Part shown: in pieces, positions 46,936-59,129 of the stretch
How positions within the stretch are numbered: the first letter of the stretch is position 1
How the letters are laid out: every line of letters begins with the position of its first letter
NCBI GenBank assembly: GCA_964019695.1
Contig: OZ026526.1
Coordinates: 11,439,754-11,503,753, forward strand
DNA from: Loripinus fragilis
Taxonomy: Eukaryota > Mollusca > Bivalvia > Lucinida > Lucinidae
Direction of reading: 5' to 3'
DNA: 64,000 nt
Notes under the pieces: generated by a model
Told to the model about the DNA's origin: nothing
Seen by the model: only the letters and a program-made list of their open reading frames with translations
The model's database searches: none
Made by a program: the position numbers and the translations under genes

Positions 46936-47165
46936 TGGGCCCAAGAAAATGAAACTTTTTTCATGCTCAACTTAGCTGAGCATCAAATTTCAACTGGTCT
47001 TAAACACTAAAGTGTCGAAGAATAAAGAATTCTCTTGCATCCGATTTCTCAGATGTTGAATATAAATGTTTAAACGCCAACAATTCTTGGCATTTTAACA
47101 TTTATGAGCATGAGAAATTCCATGCTCAGTTGAGCATGAAACAAGTTATATAACCGTGGGGCCTG
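46936..47165. mobile_element. short 230 bp member with TGCTCAACT...AGTTGAGCA ends
   Basis: GGGCCCAAGAAAATGAAACT ... TATATAACCGTGGGGCCT, both next to a CATGCTCAACTxAGCTGAGCA-type hairpin. End fragments of the same family lie at 285-345 and 47950-48022. Confidence 0.65.
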
Positions 47166-47199
47166 ATTATCAGTCATCCTGTTGAAAAAAGAGAATCGG

Positions 47200-47870
47200 T
47201 AAAACCGATAGATACTCCCAAAATAAATGCTTGTTTGAAAAGGGCTGCAAGTTGTTTCTAATATAGTTATTGTTATGCTCTTGACAAAATTTAAGATTAC
47301 CACCAGCTCTTAGATTATGCAATAGAGAGTTATGATTCTTGTACACTGCACCTCTACTCACCGAGATCTATCTTCCAATAAAGTTTCAAGTTGATACCTC
47401 TTATAGTTTTTGTGTTATGCTCCGGACGAAATTTAGGTATAAAAATAACAAAGGACAATAATTTCTAAATTAAGCAAAAGAGAGTTCTGCTTCTAGTGCA
47501 CTGCACGTTAACATATCAAATGTATCTACCAATGAAGTTTGGTGAAGATACCTTTTATAGTTTTTGAGTTATGCTCCGGACAAAATACAAATATGAAAAA
47601 TATAAACAAAGGGCAATAACTTCAAAATTTTGCAAAAACAGTTATGTTTCTTGTACACTGCACTTTTCCTAATCGAGATCTATCAATGAAATTTCAACTT
47701 GACACCTCTTATAGTTTTTGTGTTATGCTCCGGAAAATATACAAGTATGGAAAATAACAAAGAGCCATAACTCCTAAATGATGCAAAAGAGAGTTATGAT
47801 CGTTGTACACTGCACTTTTCGTCATCGAGATCTATCGACCACTGAAGTTTGGTGCCGGACTAACTGAGGC
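47200..47870. repeat. tandem array, TATGCTCCGG unit
   Basis: TTTTTGTGTTATGCTCCGGA, GTACACTGCAC and ATCGAGATCTATC recur about every 130-150 bp, four or five times, with CAAAGGGCAATAACT-like blocks. Confidence 0.75.
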
Positions 47871-47925
47871 CAAATTATTTCATTTTCATGGGGTATTTAA
47901 GAAAAAAACCTTATAGCAGGAAACT
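47865..47925. repeat. inner fragment of the CAGTGGCGGATC MITE
   Basis: GGCCAAATTATTTCATTTTC and GGTATTTAAGAAAAA match the inner part of the 31.8 kb copy only. Confidence 0.4.
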
Positions 47926-48029
47926 TCTTTATTTTTCGGTATTTAAATTTTATAGGCAGTTGAAATTCCGTGCTCAGTTGAGTTGAGCATGAAAAATAGG
48001 TTTATAACCTCGGGGCCTGAGCTCGCATA

Positions 48030-49080
48030 TGTATGTTCCCCTCGACTTTTGACAGTCGATACTATCCATCCACAAGCTATTCGAGCACACGCTTCAAAAT
48101 TCGCATATGGTCAGTTATGGAGATGGTTGCCAACTTTGGAGCTCCTAGCTGTAACGGTTTTTGAGATATCAAGTTTTCTGTCGAAAATTGCAAAGGGCAA
48201 TAACTCAAAAAGTTAAATATTTTTTTTTAATTTTCACAAAGTAGTATACTCATTATCTTTTATAAGCTGACCAAGTGTGCAGCTCCTAGCTGTAACGGTT
48301 TTTGAGATATCTTTTTTTTTTTTACTTTACGTCCCAAGTCAACAGCTATGATCATGGCGGGACGGTCAGTTCACCTAACCACAATTTTTTCCTGGGCAAG
48401 CTTGAACGTGCACATACTTTCGCTTGTAACTGACAACAATCCTTTTTGAATGATTTAGCGGAAGGGAGGAGAATGACCGTAGAAATTATTTCATAATCAA
48501 TCTCCACGAAAGTATGGGACCGGGCCGGGATCGAACTTGCGACCCCTGGATCTGCAGTCAGACTCTACGCTACGCGGCCCGGTTTTTTAGATATCAAGTT
48601 TTCTATGTCAAAATTTGGAAAGGGCAATAACTAAAGAGAAAATAAAAGTATTTCTTTTTAATTTTCACCAAGTAGTATACTCGTTATCCTCTATAAGCTG
48701 ACCAAGTTGAAGCTCCTCGCTGTAACGGTTTTTTGAGATATCAAGTTTTCTAAGTCAAAATTTGCAAAGGACAATAACTAAAAAAAAAATGATTTTTTTT
48801 TTAATTTTCACCAGGTAATCTACTCATTATCCTCTATAAGTTGACCAAGTTTGAAGCTAAAAAATTTCACTATGACCCTTTAAAAGGAGCATAACTATAC
48901 AGGGAGATGATCCAGATTTAAAAAATACGGGTCAGTTAATTATTAATGCCGAGTCCATCTATGAAATTTCAAAACCCTATCTTAAATTTGTAGCGGACGG
49001 ACGCACGCACGGAAGCACGGACGGACAAGCCCAATGCAATATGCCTCTTCAACTTTTTCAAAGTTGGGGGCATAATTACC
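48030..49080. repeat. tandem array, TTTTTGAGATATCAAGTTTTC unit
   Basis: GCTCCTAGCTGTAACGGTTT, GAGATATCAAGTTTTCT, GGCAATAACT and AGTAGTATACTCATTATC recur three to four times. The array ends in GCGGACGGACGCACGCACGG and GGGGGCATAATTA. One unit is split by a SINE. Confidence 0.75.
48312..48588 (-). mobile_element. tRNA-derived SINE, copy 3, inside a tandem array
   Basis: Same family with part of the D/anticodon region deleted. AGATATC target duplications at 48305-48311 and 48589-48595. It interrupts a unit of the 48.0-48.9 kb tandem repeat. Confidence 0.88.
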
Positions 49081-49599
49081 CAGATTACAAAGAGGTAAGA
49101 CTTGGTAAATATATATCCGGGTTGAAGAAACTTAATCGGGTGCTTAGCATATTCATTTGAAGCCGCCTACAGTGCATAGCAATGACCCAACACGATCTAG
49201 TGCAAATCAATCAGGCGCAAATGTTACAATCTTAGCAAGAGAGAGTATAGAGTACGTTGCGTTCCCTGAACCCGGAAGTAAATGGACGGTCGTTTGGTAC
49301 TTGTGGTGTGGCTCATAAACATATGCAATGCCATTTTAAGCCGCCTACGATGAACACCATAGCAAAATGAGGGGCAAACGTTACCACAGTGGATTCATAC
49401 GCAAATGATGATATGGAGTCCTTTGCGTTCTGACTGTCGTTTGGTACTGATTTTTGTTTTATGCCTATTCATAGACATATGCATGTGTGTTCTATGCATA
49501 TTCATAGACATGTGCATTGACTTCTAGACACAAGAATCGTTTAAATGTTTAAACGGACGTTAATACCACAAGCGAACTATTCGCATTCATAGTACACTG
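49081..49599. other. region with an internal imperfect direct repeat
   Basis: TTTGAAGCCGCCTAC/TTTTAAGCCGCCTAC (49157, 49331), GTTGCGTTCC/CTTTGCGTTC and CGTTTGGTAC (49288, 49437) recur in order about 170 bp apart. No frame. Confidence 0.5.
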
Positions 49600-49685
49600 C
49601 ATCCTCGGTGACCCAGGCGAGATCCATTCCGTACCCACTGCTGTGGGTACGGAATGGATCATACCTGGGTTACCGAGGATGAATA
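49600..49685. repeat. hairpin
   Basis: CATCCTCGGTGACCCAGGCG and CCTGGGTTACCGAGGATG, inner GATCCATTCCGTACCCAC/GTGGGTACGGAATGGATC. Confidence 0.9.
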
Positions 49686-50280
49686 CGCTCTAGAAATGGG
49701 TGATTAGATTCTATATTCAATATTGAAACGTTTTTTTTTACACTACCTTTGTTCCGTTTTACGTGTTTATTTTTTAAAACGTTTGTATGCAATTGTTATC
49801 AGGCGGTTATTTTACAAAACCACAGCGTAATTAAACATAAAGTTGCATGTCTTTTGAAGTATTAAAACGAAGCATTACTGGCGACGATAACATATTTAGT
49901 GACGACACTGCCTTAAAGCTGCATAGTCTGTAACTTTTGATCTTTTAATTTTAGAAATAATGTTTCTATTTTTCAAGATCACAGCCAAAAAACTAAAATT
50001 CAGGTATATATTTGACCAATTTCGTAAATCTTAACAAATTATCAGTATCAAAACAACTACATTTATACTGTCTTTAATTATTGGAGGGACGCAAACAATT
50101 ATCAACAAGAGAAAAAACACCTGTTTTATAAGATAATTCACATTTCCATGCAGTTTCCAGCTATGGTGAACAGATTTATTGTGAAAACATAACTTTATTC
50201 TACTTTTACAAATGATTTGAAAAAAAATAGATTTTTTCGAAAATGTTCTTAGTTGCAGACTGAGTCTCTTTAAAAACTGT

Positions 50281-51065
50281 TATCGGTGTGTTAGTATCTG
50301 ATATGGCTGGGCCCAACTTGGCTCAACTTACCTCAGACAGTTTGCGAGTTGAAAGCTCTTTTCTTTGTTTCATTTAAAAATAAATTCTATTTTAGGATGT
50401 TCATCATGTTCATGGAATCATGAATACTTCGGGTCTCTTGCAAATGGCTTCACGTAAACTTTGCAAGAGACCCGAAGTATTAATGATTCCATGAAGAGAC
50501 CAAAAATTGAATTTATTGCTTATATTTATGCTGTGTTATAAATATCTGAAATGTAGAAAATATCTTTAATTTAGGAAAATAAAAAAACAGTTTCGTATTT
50601 AATATGTAATCGTTTTAATGGTTTTGTTGGAGTGTAGCAGAACAGCCAGTGTGAACACGGACAAACAAGAGGTTTGTTTTGCACGTGCGACTCATATGTG
50701 GCTCGCTGTATATCACACCACCAGTGTCACTTCTGGCGAATGCATTCGATGTTTAAAGCTTATTGCACGGGTAAGTGCACTTGGCAGCTGTCAATCAAAT
50801 TGTTGTCTTACATGAGGCTACGAACAGTGTCAAAAATTTAAAAAATCCTTCGAAAATGTAAATATTGCAGTATGCTAATTAATTTGTTTTTTTCCATGCG
50901 ATGATACATTGCATAATTAGGGAAGCCTCTGCGTAGGCTAACCTGATTTTGTGTTTTACAACAGCAGAATCTAGGCCGAAGGTTTGGCCAGTAGAAATAA
51001 TTTAGGTCGCCCCAGTGGCTTCCGGCTGCTGTCCGTTTTAAGGCGTTGGTCCTACTGTTGTTTAT
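50281..51065 (+). repeat. variant-2 tail without RT, containing a hairpin
   Basis: GGCTGGGCCCAACTTGGCTC, CGATGATACATTGCATAATT, AACAGCAGAATCTAGGCCG and TTCCGGCTGCTGTCC match 59160-59440 in order. A near-perfect hairpin (50422-50492) lies between the blocks and is probably a later insertion. Confidence 0.55.
50422..50493. repeat. hairpin
   Basis: AATACTTCGGGTCTCTTGCAA and TTGCAAGAGACCCGAAGTATT are inverted around a 20-base loop. Confidence 0.9.
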
Positions 51066-51480
51066 TGAAAAAAGTTGTTCATACAATCCTTACCAACTTT
51101 AGCACGACATATCTCGTGATATGCAAGGTCTACACTGATGTTGGTGGTATAAAACAGTTAAACCATGTGTGTCAACCTGTACGTAAGATTATCCACTCGC
51201 TAAAGCTCGTGGATTATCTCCATGTACATGCGTACATGTACAACTCATGGAATAACTATTACATAGCCTTTGGGCTAGCGTGGATCCTGTAATACAGCGG
51301 AATATATCCGGGGTCATTATAGTACACGTACTGGTTGACAGTGCATGATATATTCAGAATAGCAATGTGGCTGTTTTCGAAAGGAATGAAAGATACTCAT
51401 TGCTGTTTTTAATCTGCATAGAACTTAGCAAGTGGGGGTAATTGATAAACATTTTAGAGAAAACTGAGAAATGGGGGATA

Positions 51481-51686
51481 TAGTAAAACCAGTGTAAAAC
51501 GGCCACTCTCAAAAATACCGAAAATTGTTTTTTTAAAGACCAATCATCGCTTAATGCAGGTCAAAAGTATTTCAGTATGCTCCCCTTGGAGCATTCTGCT
51601 ACACTTCGGACCTTCATTAAGCTACTATTTGTCTTTAAGATCTTTGTTTTGTCTATTTTTGAGTCCGATTTACACAGATTTTACTG
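51481..51686. mobile_element. MITE, same CAGTAAAACC family
   Basis: TAGTAAAACCAGTGTAAAAC at the left and ACACAGATTTTACTG|TA at the right, with internal CCCCTTGGAGCATTCT hairpin. Confidence 0.8.
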
Positions 51687-51689
51687 TAC

Positions 51690-53985
51690 TGTTGATTTTT
51701 CAGCACTGAACCTCGGCAGTTGGGGTAATTAACATAAGACTTAAGCCGCGAAAAGCACGGTGAGTGTTTCAAGAAAGGATTTATCAGCACTGTACTTTGA
51801 CAGTGAGGTAAGCACTGTTTTAAGTTTAGTTTCCAAGTTTCAGGCTTTCAAGAAGTTAATTTCGACCTCATTGGGATCAAAGAATGGATGAGTTTACGCA
51901 GTGTAGTTCACATGCCATATTAGGCTATATAGTTATGTTTGTAAGCCTATGTTGTGTCTTGTTCCAATTAAGCATTTATCCCTGCAATGTGCCTGGAGTA
52001 AATAAAAACATGTTGTTGAAATCAAACTTGTTGTTGCAAGAGCAAGTGAAAGGTTTCTCAGATTAAAACATCTATATCTAAATCGTTGAACTGAAAAAAA
52101 CACACACATACAACCCCCCCCCCCCCCCCGCCATTATTTCATCCATATTTGAGTGTCTCAAGGAAAAAATTATGCGGCTAGCACCATAGATGTGTATTAC
52201 ATGTACACATGTATATAGGCCAGCACATGCGACAATGGTATGAATCGCACAATCACATAATAGTCAGATACACAGTCCGATCATGCTCTTCCATTGTACT
52301 ACTGTGTATGTGAGCAGCAGAAGCTCTGGCGAGACTTGCCTGAGCCATCGCCGCTCTCGTAGACGTTAACAGGACAGACAAAGGTATTGATCATACGGTT
52401 ACATGTACACGCCTTTCGCATCAAACAATTTAGGCATTTTTTTTCACGACGAATCAAATATTGTGGTTAAAATCTAACGTATTTTATTGCACCACAGCAG
52501 CACGTCTAGTGGTACTAGACTTATAGTGATGCCCTGAAGAATTCATCCCCCGAAATATTCCACGTTGGAATTAGAATATTTTTCCCCTTCTTAGACCAGA
52601 CAGGTGATACATTGTAAGGGCGTTCGACATCTTGCTAATCACAGCCAAAAGATTTTTTCTTCTTCACAAAGTTTGGCACTCCCTGTCGTAATGCACAGTA
52701 GAAAAAGCGTGGCTTCTTTTCTGCCATACCACGATTTCTGGAGCTACCACGAACATTGGTACATCTACATACATGGAATATTTAATAAATGCCATAAGGG
52801 GCGATCTGAGAACATAACTTTCTGACCTGCCCGCAAACCAGAGACGAATTATTAACGCTTTAAAAAGATAAGAAGTCAGAAATGGTTTTTCAGCCTCAAT
52901 CGATGAATTCTTATTATCCGACGTTAAGAAGGCAATTATCGTAATCACGAAAATTATTCATAATTTGGATACGGATCACGACAAATCCAACAAAATACTC
53001 TGTGCGGCTGCAGGGAAGTTAATCTGATTGAACTGCGCATTCCGATCTGATTCTCCGTTGTTGTCATTGACAATAAGCGGACTATCGGTAATCCATATGG
53101 CGGACTTCTGTGAACGTGACCAGCCTTGGTGGTACACATATCGGAATGGCTGTAAGCTGTTCCATCAAGTGACATGTTTGGTTGGATCGGATCCCGGCTG
53201 ATTCAGCGGTGTCAAGTAGCGCTAATTGCCTCTTGATTCCCCGGGGTTGTTTTAGGTTCACTTAACTCGAAGCATGCTGTGTCATTTAGCATGATTGTTT
53301 GTCGTCTGCTGACTTTTTTCAAAATTAACTTCTTTTAAAAAACTTTCAGGTATAATACATCAAAGTGTCAAGCAATATAGATCCAGATCAGACCCGAATT
53401 ATCGTCGGGCGTTATCTTGGTCAAATCGGTTTTTAAAGTGAATCAGCGGACGGCACAAGTCGTTGCTGGCAGGTACAGCTTTCAAGGTTGTTGTCGTCAG
53501 AGATGTTCTATAAATCCAAGCTATGCCGTGCAAGGAAACTCTACTAGTGCTCCCTTAGGATATTCCTTTTTTGTTGAAGAGACAGACAGGCCTTGAAGCG
53601 GAATGGGGTATTTTCAGGCTTCCCCAATAGAACAACTTTAGAACATGACCATCACTCTCTTTCTCTTTAAAAATAGAAACGTTTCAGAAAACGTGACATA
53701 CTAGTGACTCTTAATTAAATGCGTACTTTGATAAACAGCATAATGGTTCATCATTAAACACAGGCACCGGAAACAACGTACAGTTTTCGTAAATCTAGGG
53801 TATAGGTTACGAAAAAAATGGCGAAAAGTTATTGTGGCGAATCCATATTTTAATCTACACTAAATTCTAAGGTTTCAATTATGCCAATACTCTTACAGAT
53901 CCCGCAAATTATGATAGATTTTATTTGGAATATCTAGAAACGTTCCTAATGAGGTATTCAGGAGAGATGCAAGATCCAGTGGGAC
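51690..53985. other. mostly unassigned, no gene recognised
   Basis: Frames of up to 94 codons at 52664-52948 and 52954-53175 (minus strand) show no known motif. A poly-C run is at 52117, a hairpin-family copy at 52303-52365, and a GTCGTCTGCTGACTTTTTTC repeat piece at 53300, also seen at 36600. Confidence 0.4.
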
Positions 53986-53989
53986 CAGT

Positions 53990-54300
53990 CAGTGCATGAT
54001 AGTCTTTGGTATTCCCTGCAGAGAAAAGGGATCAAACCTAAAGGTAACTTTCTATCAATATTCACAATTACAATCATGTGTAAAAGTTAAGAAAGGACTG
54101 ACACATTTTTAAATGTTATATTGGTACATGTACTAGACAGGGATGCGTGAGCTCTCCAATAATTTGCCCTCTGTTTATAGATGATTTGATATCATATCTA
54201 AGGTCTGAATGTGACAGGAGTGTCTTTGTAACTTGTAAAATAGAAAATATATTTGTGTTAATGTTTGCAGAGGACAGAGTCAGCGTCAGTGGCACTATAA
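53990..54300 (+). pseudogene. LINE reverse transcriptase fragment (palm)
   Basis: Plus-strand translation gives SLWYSLQRKGIKPKG, a frameshift, then TRQGCVSSPIICPLFIDDLI and IFVLMFAEDR. The RQGCxxSP block and the degenerate FADD (here FAED) are non-LTR RT palm motifs. The fragment stops where the minus-strand Penelope-like tail begins, so one probably inserted into the other. Confidence 0.7.
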
Positions 54301-54311
54301 TAGATTACAAA

Positions 54312-56160
54312 GTAAGTAAGGGTGCAAAGATCAGGAATCGACATAATCAAGTACCACACCTGACCCAGGATACCAATGGGAAAGTGACAAACTCACAGAA
54401 GACACCACAAACGAGAGCCAAGAGGTCAGCCCTTTCCCAACAGGTGACAACAAAGCACATATAAACAGACTCGCACAAAGACATAGCAAACACAAGACAG
54501 AACAAAAAAACATAAAAGATCCACAAAAGAAGTACCGCCTTGGAACGGTCAGTAAAATATTTTACTGGAGGGCTTAAACCGGTTTAAAGGCGCCAACCTC
54601 ACCCTTAATTCAGATGTGGATCATGACACATAGAAAGTCAAAAGTATTGCAGAATGCTACCCTTAAAGCATTCTGCAATACTTAAAACCTTCACCAAGCG
54701 ATAATTTGTCTGGAAAAACAATTTGTTGGTCTTCATGTGTGGCCGCTTAAGACAGGTTTACAAAGACATAGCAAACACAAGACAGAACAAAAACATAAAA
54801 GATCCACAAAAGAAGAACCGCCTTGGAACGGTCAGTAAAATGTTTTACTGGAGGGCTTAAACCGGTTTAACGGCGCCAACCTCACCCTTAATTCAGATGT
54901 GGATCAAGACACATAGATATTTGGTTTGCATGAAAGACCCCTAACTTATCAATGCATCATCTCCTAAAACATATAAATCAAGATATAAGAAGGAGATAAA
55001 GCAAGGATAAGGACTTGACAGTAAATTAAACTGAATACTGGAGCAAAAGAAATCCAACAGGTAAACCCCGGTGGGCCCGACAAACAGCCAAAGCATCAGG
55101 CCCCTACCATCTCATCAATAGATAAGTCTTTAAGTCGGAACCATCATAGAGTCTGAAGTCCGACCCGCCGGCGTGCAATTAAAGAGGAAAGCAAAGTTGC
55201 CAACCGTGATTGGGTTGACTACCAAGCATGCAGTCTGTTGCAATACATTAATGTTATAGCCAATCTTTTTATAATGAGAAATTATTTTAATGAACTGCGC
55301 TGAAAAATTATTAGAGCCAACAATCCTCTTCAATTTATACACCAAGTCACCATAGAAATCAGGTTCCGAAAGTTCTTGGCGCAAGAGAGATTTAAGTCCA
55401 ACTTGGAATTTAGAAATCAAATCATAGTATCGTCTATAAAATTTTGAAAATGTTTTGCGAAGTTTATGATACCGATAGCCTTGTTTAAGAAAATTCTGAG
55501 TTGACAATTTATTGCGAGTGTTGAAGTCAGCAACATAGCTAGATGCTCTAGCAAAACGAATGAGTTGAGAGATATAGACTCCATAGGATGTAGAACGAGG
55601 AACATCACCATCTAAAAAAGGGAAATTCAAAGTCGTCACGTTTATCATAAATTTTGGTAGAAACAATATCATTAGAAATTGACAAATGCAAGTCTAAAAA
55701 TGCGGCTTCGGTATCAGAGGCATTGGCTTTATTAAGTTGGAGCTCTGAAGGGTATATTTGACTAACCAAATTATCAAATAAACATTATTAATATTTAAAA
55801 TATCGTCCAAATATCTTGAAGTAGTGTTAAACGCATCAATAACATCAGCCTGCTTATCATCAGAAAGAGACATCATAAAGTCCCTCTCATAGCAAAACAG
55901 GAATAAATCTGCAACCAGGGGAGCACAATTAGTGCCCATAGGAATCCCAACTACTTGTCTATAGAGCTTGGTGCCAAATCGAATAAAAATGTTGTCCAAC
56001 AAAAAGGTCAGCGCATCACATACATTTTGACACGACCATGCATGACAAAGACAAATAAATGTAATAGAGAGATTCTGTGAATCCGTTTGGTATGACTTTG
56101 AATCCATTAAAACAAAAACCATTCGTCTTCCAAAATGGTGGCATTGTTAAGCAAACAGAA
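54312..56160 (-). mobile_element. Penelope-like retroelement, 5'-truncated copy with 3' tail
   Basis: Minus-strand frames at 55694-56122 and 55130-55672 hold the C-terminal half of the same RT (VGIPMGTNCAPLVADLF, RYLDDILNI, then LDGDVPRSTSYGVYISQLIR, VVNPITVGNFAFLFNCT), separated by a frameshift near 55680. A long non-coding tail follows, with TGACCGTTCCAAGGCGG, GCTGACCTCTTGGCTCTCG and TGGGTCAGGTGTGGTACTTG, ending in TTTGCACCCTTACTTAC at 54312. It abuts a LINE fragment at its 3' end. Confidence 0.8.
54476..54920. repeat. 286 bp duplication within the Penelope-like 3' tail
   Basis: CAAAGACATAGCAAACACAA starts at 54476 and again at 54762, each copy continuing through GATCCACAAAAGAAG to GACACATAG. 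A degenerate hairpin MITE (54636-54760) lies between the two copies. Confidence 0.8.
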
Positions 56161-56399
56161 AAATGGTACTAAAGGAGAGAACCTTTCTACAAATACTAAG
56201 GGGTCTTTTTTTACCCAAAACTAGTTTGAACAAACACTAAAGAACGCCTAGCCCGTCATTCCAATAATGCATTTAGTAGAATTTTTCAGTACCAACGATT
56301 TTTGGCATTATTTCTGTATAACGATACCCTTCTTTTTGTGTCGCTTTCTTTGATAATTTGTTTTTCTTTGATATTTTTTCTATCCCTCGCTATCCTTTT

Positions 56400-56530
56400 A
56401 GATGATCATAGAGTCATTTCTGCTGCCGTCATTTCACTTCATATTTCATATTTGCATATATGTTCTAGCTCCTCATGTTGATATATTTATGTATAACTTG
56501 AGTGTAGTGAATAAACTTGAAACTTCCCAA
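56400..56530 (+). other. possible LINE 3' end
   Basis: TATTTATGTATAACTTGAGTG followed by AATAAACTTGAAACTT is like the 3' ends of CR1-type LINEs in molluscs. No coding part is attached. Recognition only. Confidence 0.25.
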
Positions 56531-56683
56531 ACGATATATTCAAATTATTTGATTCTGTATAGTACGACCCATTCTTTGCTAAAATCTTTTAAAATTTTGC
56601 AGTGGTGCACAAAACGAATATTAAAGACCTATATTTTAGCCTAAAGTGGTACGAATGGAGGGTGATATGATTGTTATGTTTCC

Positions 56684-59127
56684 TAGAGAGAACTCTCTCT
56701 TTTAGATATCAGTAAACGTAACAACCGATCTCATGGTAAACGCAAAAATGGAAATTTTAAACACAAAAATATACATGTTTTAACTCTTTCAGAACTAAGT
56801 GTCAACTTAAAACATTCTGGCCGACATATGGCCCTTTCACGTTTAGTAACTCTTTCTTTATCTTCACTTCGTAATTTGGATATTGAGGCTAATAAATTCT
56901 ATGTTAGAGCTCATCGACTTTATGATGCAGCAATTCTTACCCGGTGTTACACTCAACATGCTCTTCGGCCATATATAGATTCAGAAATTAATCATATTAG
57001 ACATTTCATTAAAATTCAATTTGTCAACAAGGGGATTGAATTCATTAACTTACCCAATATATTTAAAGATAAATCTGTTATCTCTTCTATTCCTACTTAT
57101 TTTGAAAATAAGGAATCCCCTATCATTTGTTATAAGTATAATAAACCTATTCGTAGTACTGTTTTTAACTATAACAAATTAGTAACAGAACTTGATATCG
57201 ATAATTCTATTCCTGACTCCTGAGATTGGATAGACTCTAAGTATTGCTATCAACCTGCTGGTCATATAGTCACAGGGGATTTAAAAATCATAATTGATTC
57301 AAGAATTCGATCTATTATATGTAAGGGACCTAAATATAGGTTTCCTGTGCAAATAGACTTCAAATCATGTCGTGAGGAAATTGCAGGAACCTTACAAGAA
57401 TTTTGTAATCGCTGGTGTAAACGAGAGCATGTTGAGTCTAATGCCTTAAATAGTTGGAAACTAAATATTTTTAAAATCATTGATGGTAGAATTTCATTTT
57501 ATTGCAACAATTTAGATCTTCTACCACCTAAACCTAAATTCACTTTTAGACACTTGAAGAAAGGGATCCAGGAATTCCATAGGAAGTTTGTTTTGGCCCC
57601 CGCAGATAAGGCTGCTAACAATGTTGTGGTCGTTTGAAAGGGATACTATATTAACACCCTAAAGCAAGAACTTAGCACTGCCAAAACATATGAGCATAAC
57701 GGGCTTGATGAGACGTCTATCGTTGATAGGCATCGATGCCATATGGCAGCTAAGTTTGGGTTGTTTGTTGATGAGGTCTATAGCAAGCTTCCTACGTTAT
57801 ACTGGTTACCTAAACTTCATAAACGGCCCTATAAGTCACGTTTTATTGCTAATTCTAGTGCATGTACAACTATTGAGTTGTCTATTCTTTTGACTTCTTG
57901 CCTCACTGCGATTAAAAACCATGTCATTAAATATTGCACAACAGTTTATGAAAGAAATGGTAAAAATTTATTTTGGTCTATTAAAAATTCAGGTGAAATT
58001 CTTAATAAATTGAAGTCTAGAGGTTTTCTAGCATCTGGTTTGTCTACATATGATTTCTCTACTCTCTATACTACATTGCCTCATAATCTAATAAACGAAA
58101 AACTAACAGAATTAATTGAACAAACATTTAACAGAGAGGGCTCACTTTATTTGGCTTTTAATGATAAAAATGCCTTTTTTACTTCTGAACAACCTAAACG
58201 ATATAAATTGTGGTCATGTCAGAAAATGTGTGGTGCACTCCATTATCTTTTGGACAATATATTTATAAGATTTGGCTCAATATTATATAGACAAATTGTC
58301 GGTATTCCAACGGGAACTAATTGTGCTCCTCTTGTTGCAGATTTATTTTGTTATGAGAGAGACTTTATGTTATCTCTGTCAGACAATAATCAAGCTGATA
58401 TTATTGAAGCTTTTAACTCTACCTCCAGATATTTAGATGACTTACTTAATATTGATAATCCTTATTTTGAACAAATGGTAGGTCAGATATATCCCACTGA
58501 ACTTCAGTTAAATAAGGCGAATTCTTCTTATACTGAAGCTCCGTTTTTGGACTTGAACCTGTCAATAACAAATGGCATAGTTTCTTCTAAAATTTATGAT
58601 AAACGGGATGATTTTAATTTTGAAATAGTAAATTTCCCATTTCTTGATGGAGATGTTCCTCGCTCTCCTTCCTATGGTGTATATATTTGTCAGCTTATTC
58701 GTTTTGCTAGAGTGTGGTCTAATGTTGATGACTTCAACAACAGAAACTTATTTTTAACTGCTAAATTATTAAAACAAGGTTATAGATATCATAAAATTCG
58801 AAAAGCATTTTCTAAATTCTACTACAGACACTCAGAGTTAATTGTTAAATACAACATTGGGTTAAAACTCTTCTGCAACAAGGCATATCAGAACCTATAT
58901 TTTATGGTGATATAGTCTATAAATTGAAACGAATTGTTGGAAAACCTAATTTTAGTGATCAATTCAAAAAGATAGTAAAACGTTACATAAGGGTTGGATA
59001 TAATTTGGATATCATGCGACAGTCTGCATGCCTAGTTTTAAACCCAATAACGGTTTATAGCTATGGTTTCCTCTTTAATTGCACGACGGTGGGTCAGACC
59101 TCAGACTCTATGACGGCTCTGACGTAA
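56684..59127 (+). pseudogene. Penelope-like retroelement, reverse transcriptase, longest copy
   Basis: One reading frame, broken by two in-frame TGA codons (about 57222 and 57636) and one frameshift (about 58870), spans from a TAG at about 56681 to 59127. The longest open part is 57743-58915 (390 codons). Visible are a Lys/Arg/Asn/His-rich start, GHIVTGDLKIII, PADKAANNVVVV, LYWLPKLHKRPYKSRF, YDFSTLYTTLPH, VGIPTGTNCAPLVADLF and RYLDDLLNI. These are RT palm motifs with YLDD in the catalytic place. The C-terminus (YDKRDDFNFEIVNFPFLDGD, LNPITVYSYGFLFNCT) has no GIY-YIG endonuclease that I can see. I place it with Penelope-like elements by overall motif style; a related RT class is possible. The 5' end may be truncated. 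Confidence 0.8.
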
Positions 59128-59129
59128 AG

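Noticed and set aside
46708..46944. 78-codon minus-strand frame
   Set aside because: No known motif; overlaps the proposed 5' UTR exon and a MITE end.
47200..49080. Spaced repeats that could suggest a CRISPR array
   Set aside because: Units are long, diverged and without unique spacers of constant length; this is a eukaryotic tandem repeat.
52664..53175. Two adjacent minus-strand frames (94 and 73 codons)
   Set aside because: I considered a spliced gene, but splice sites do not join them in phase and no domain is recognisable.
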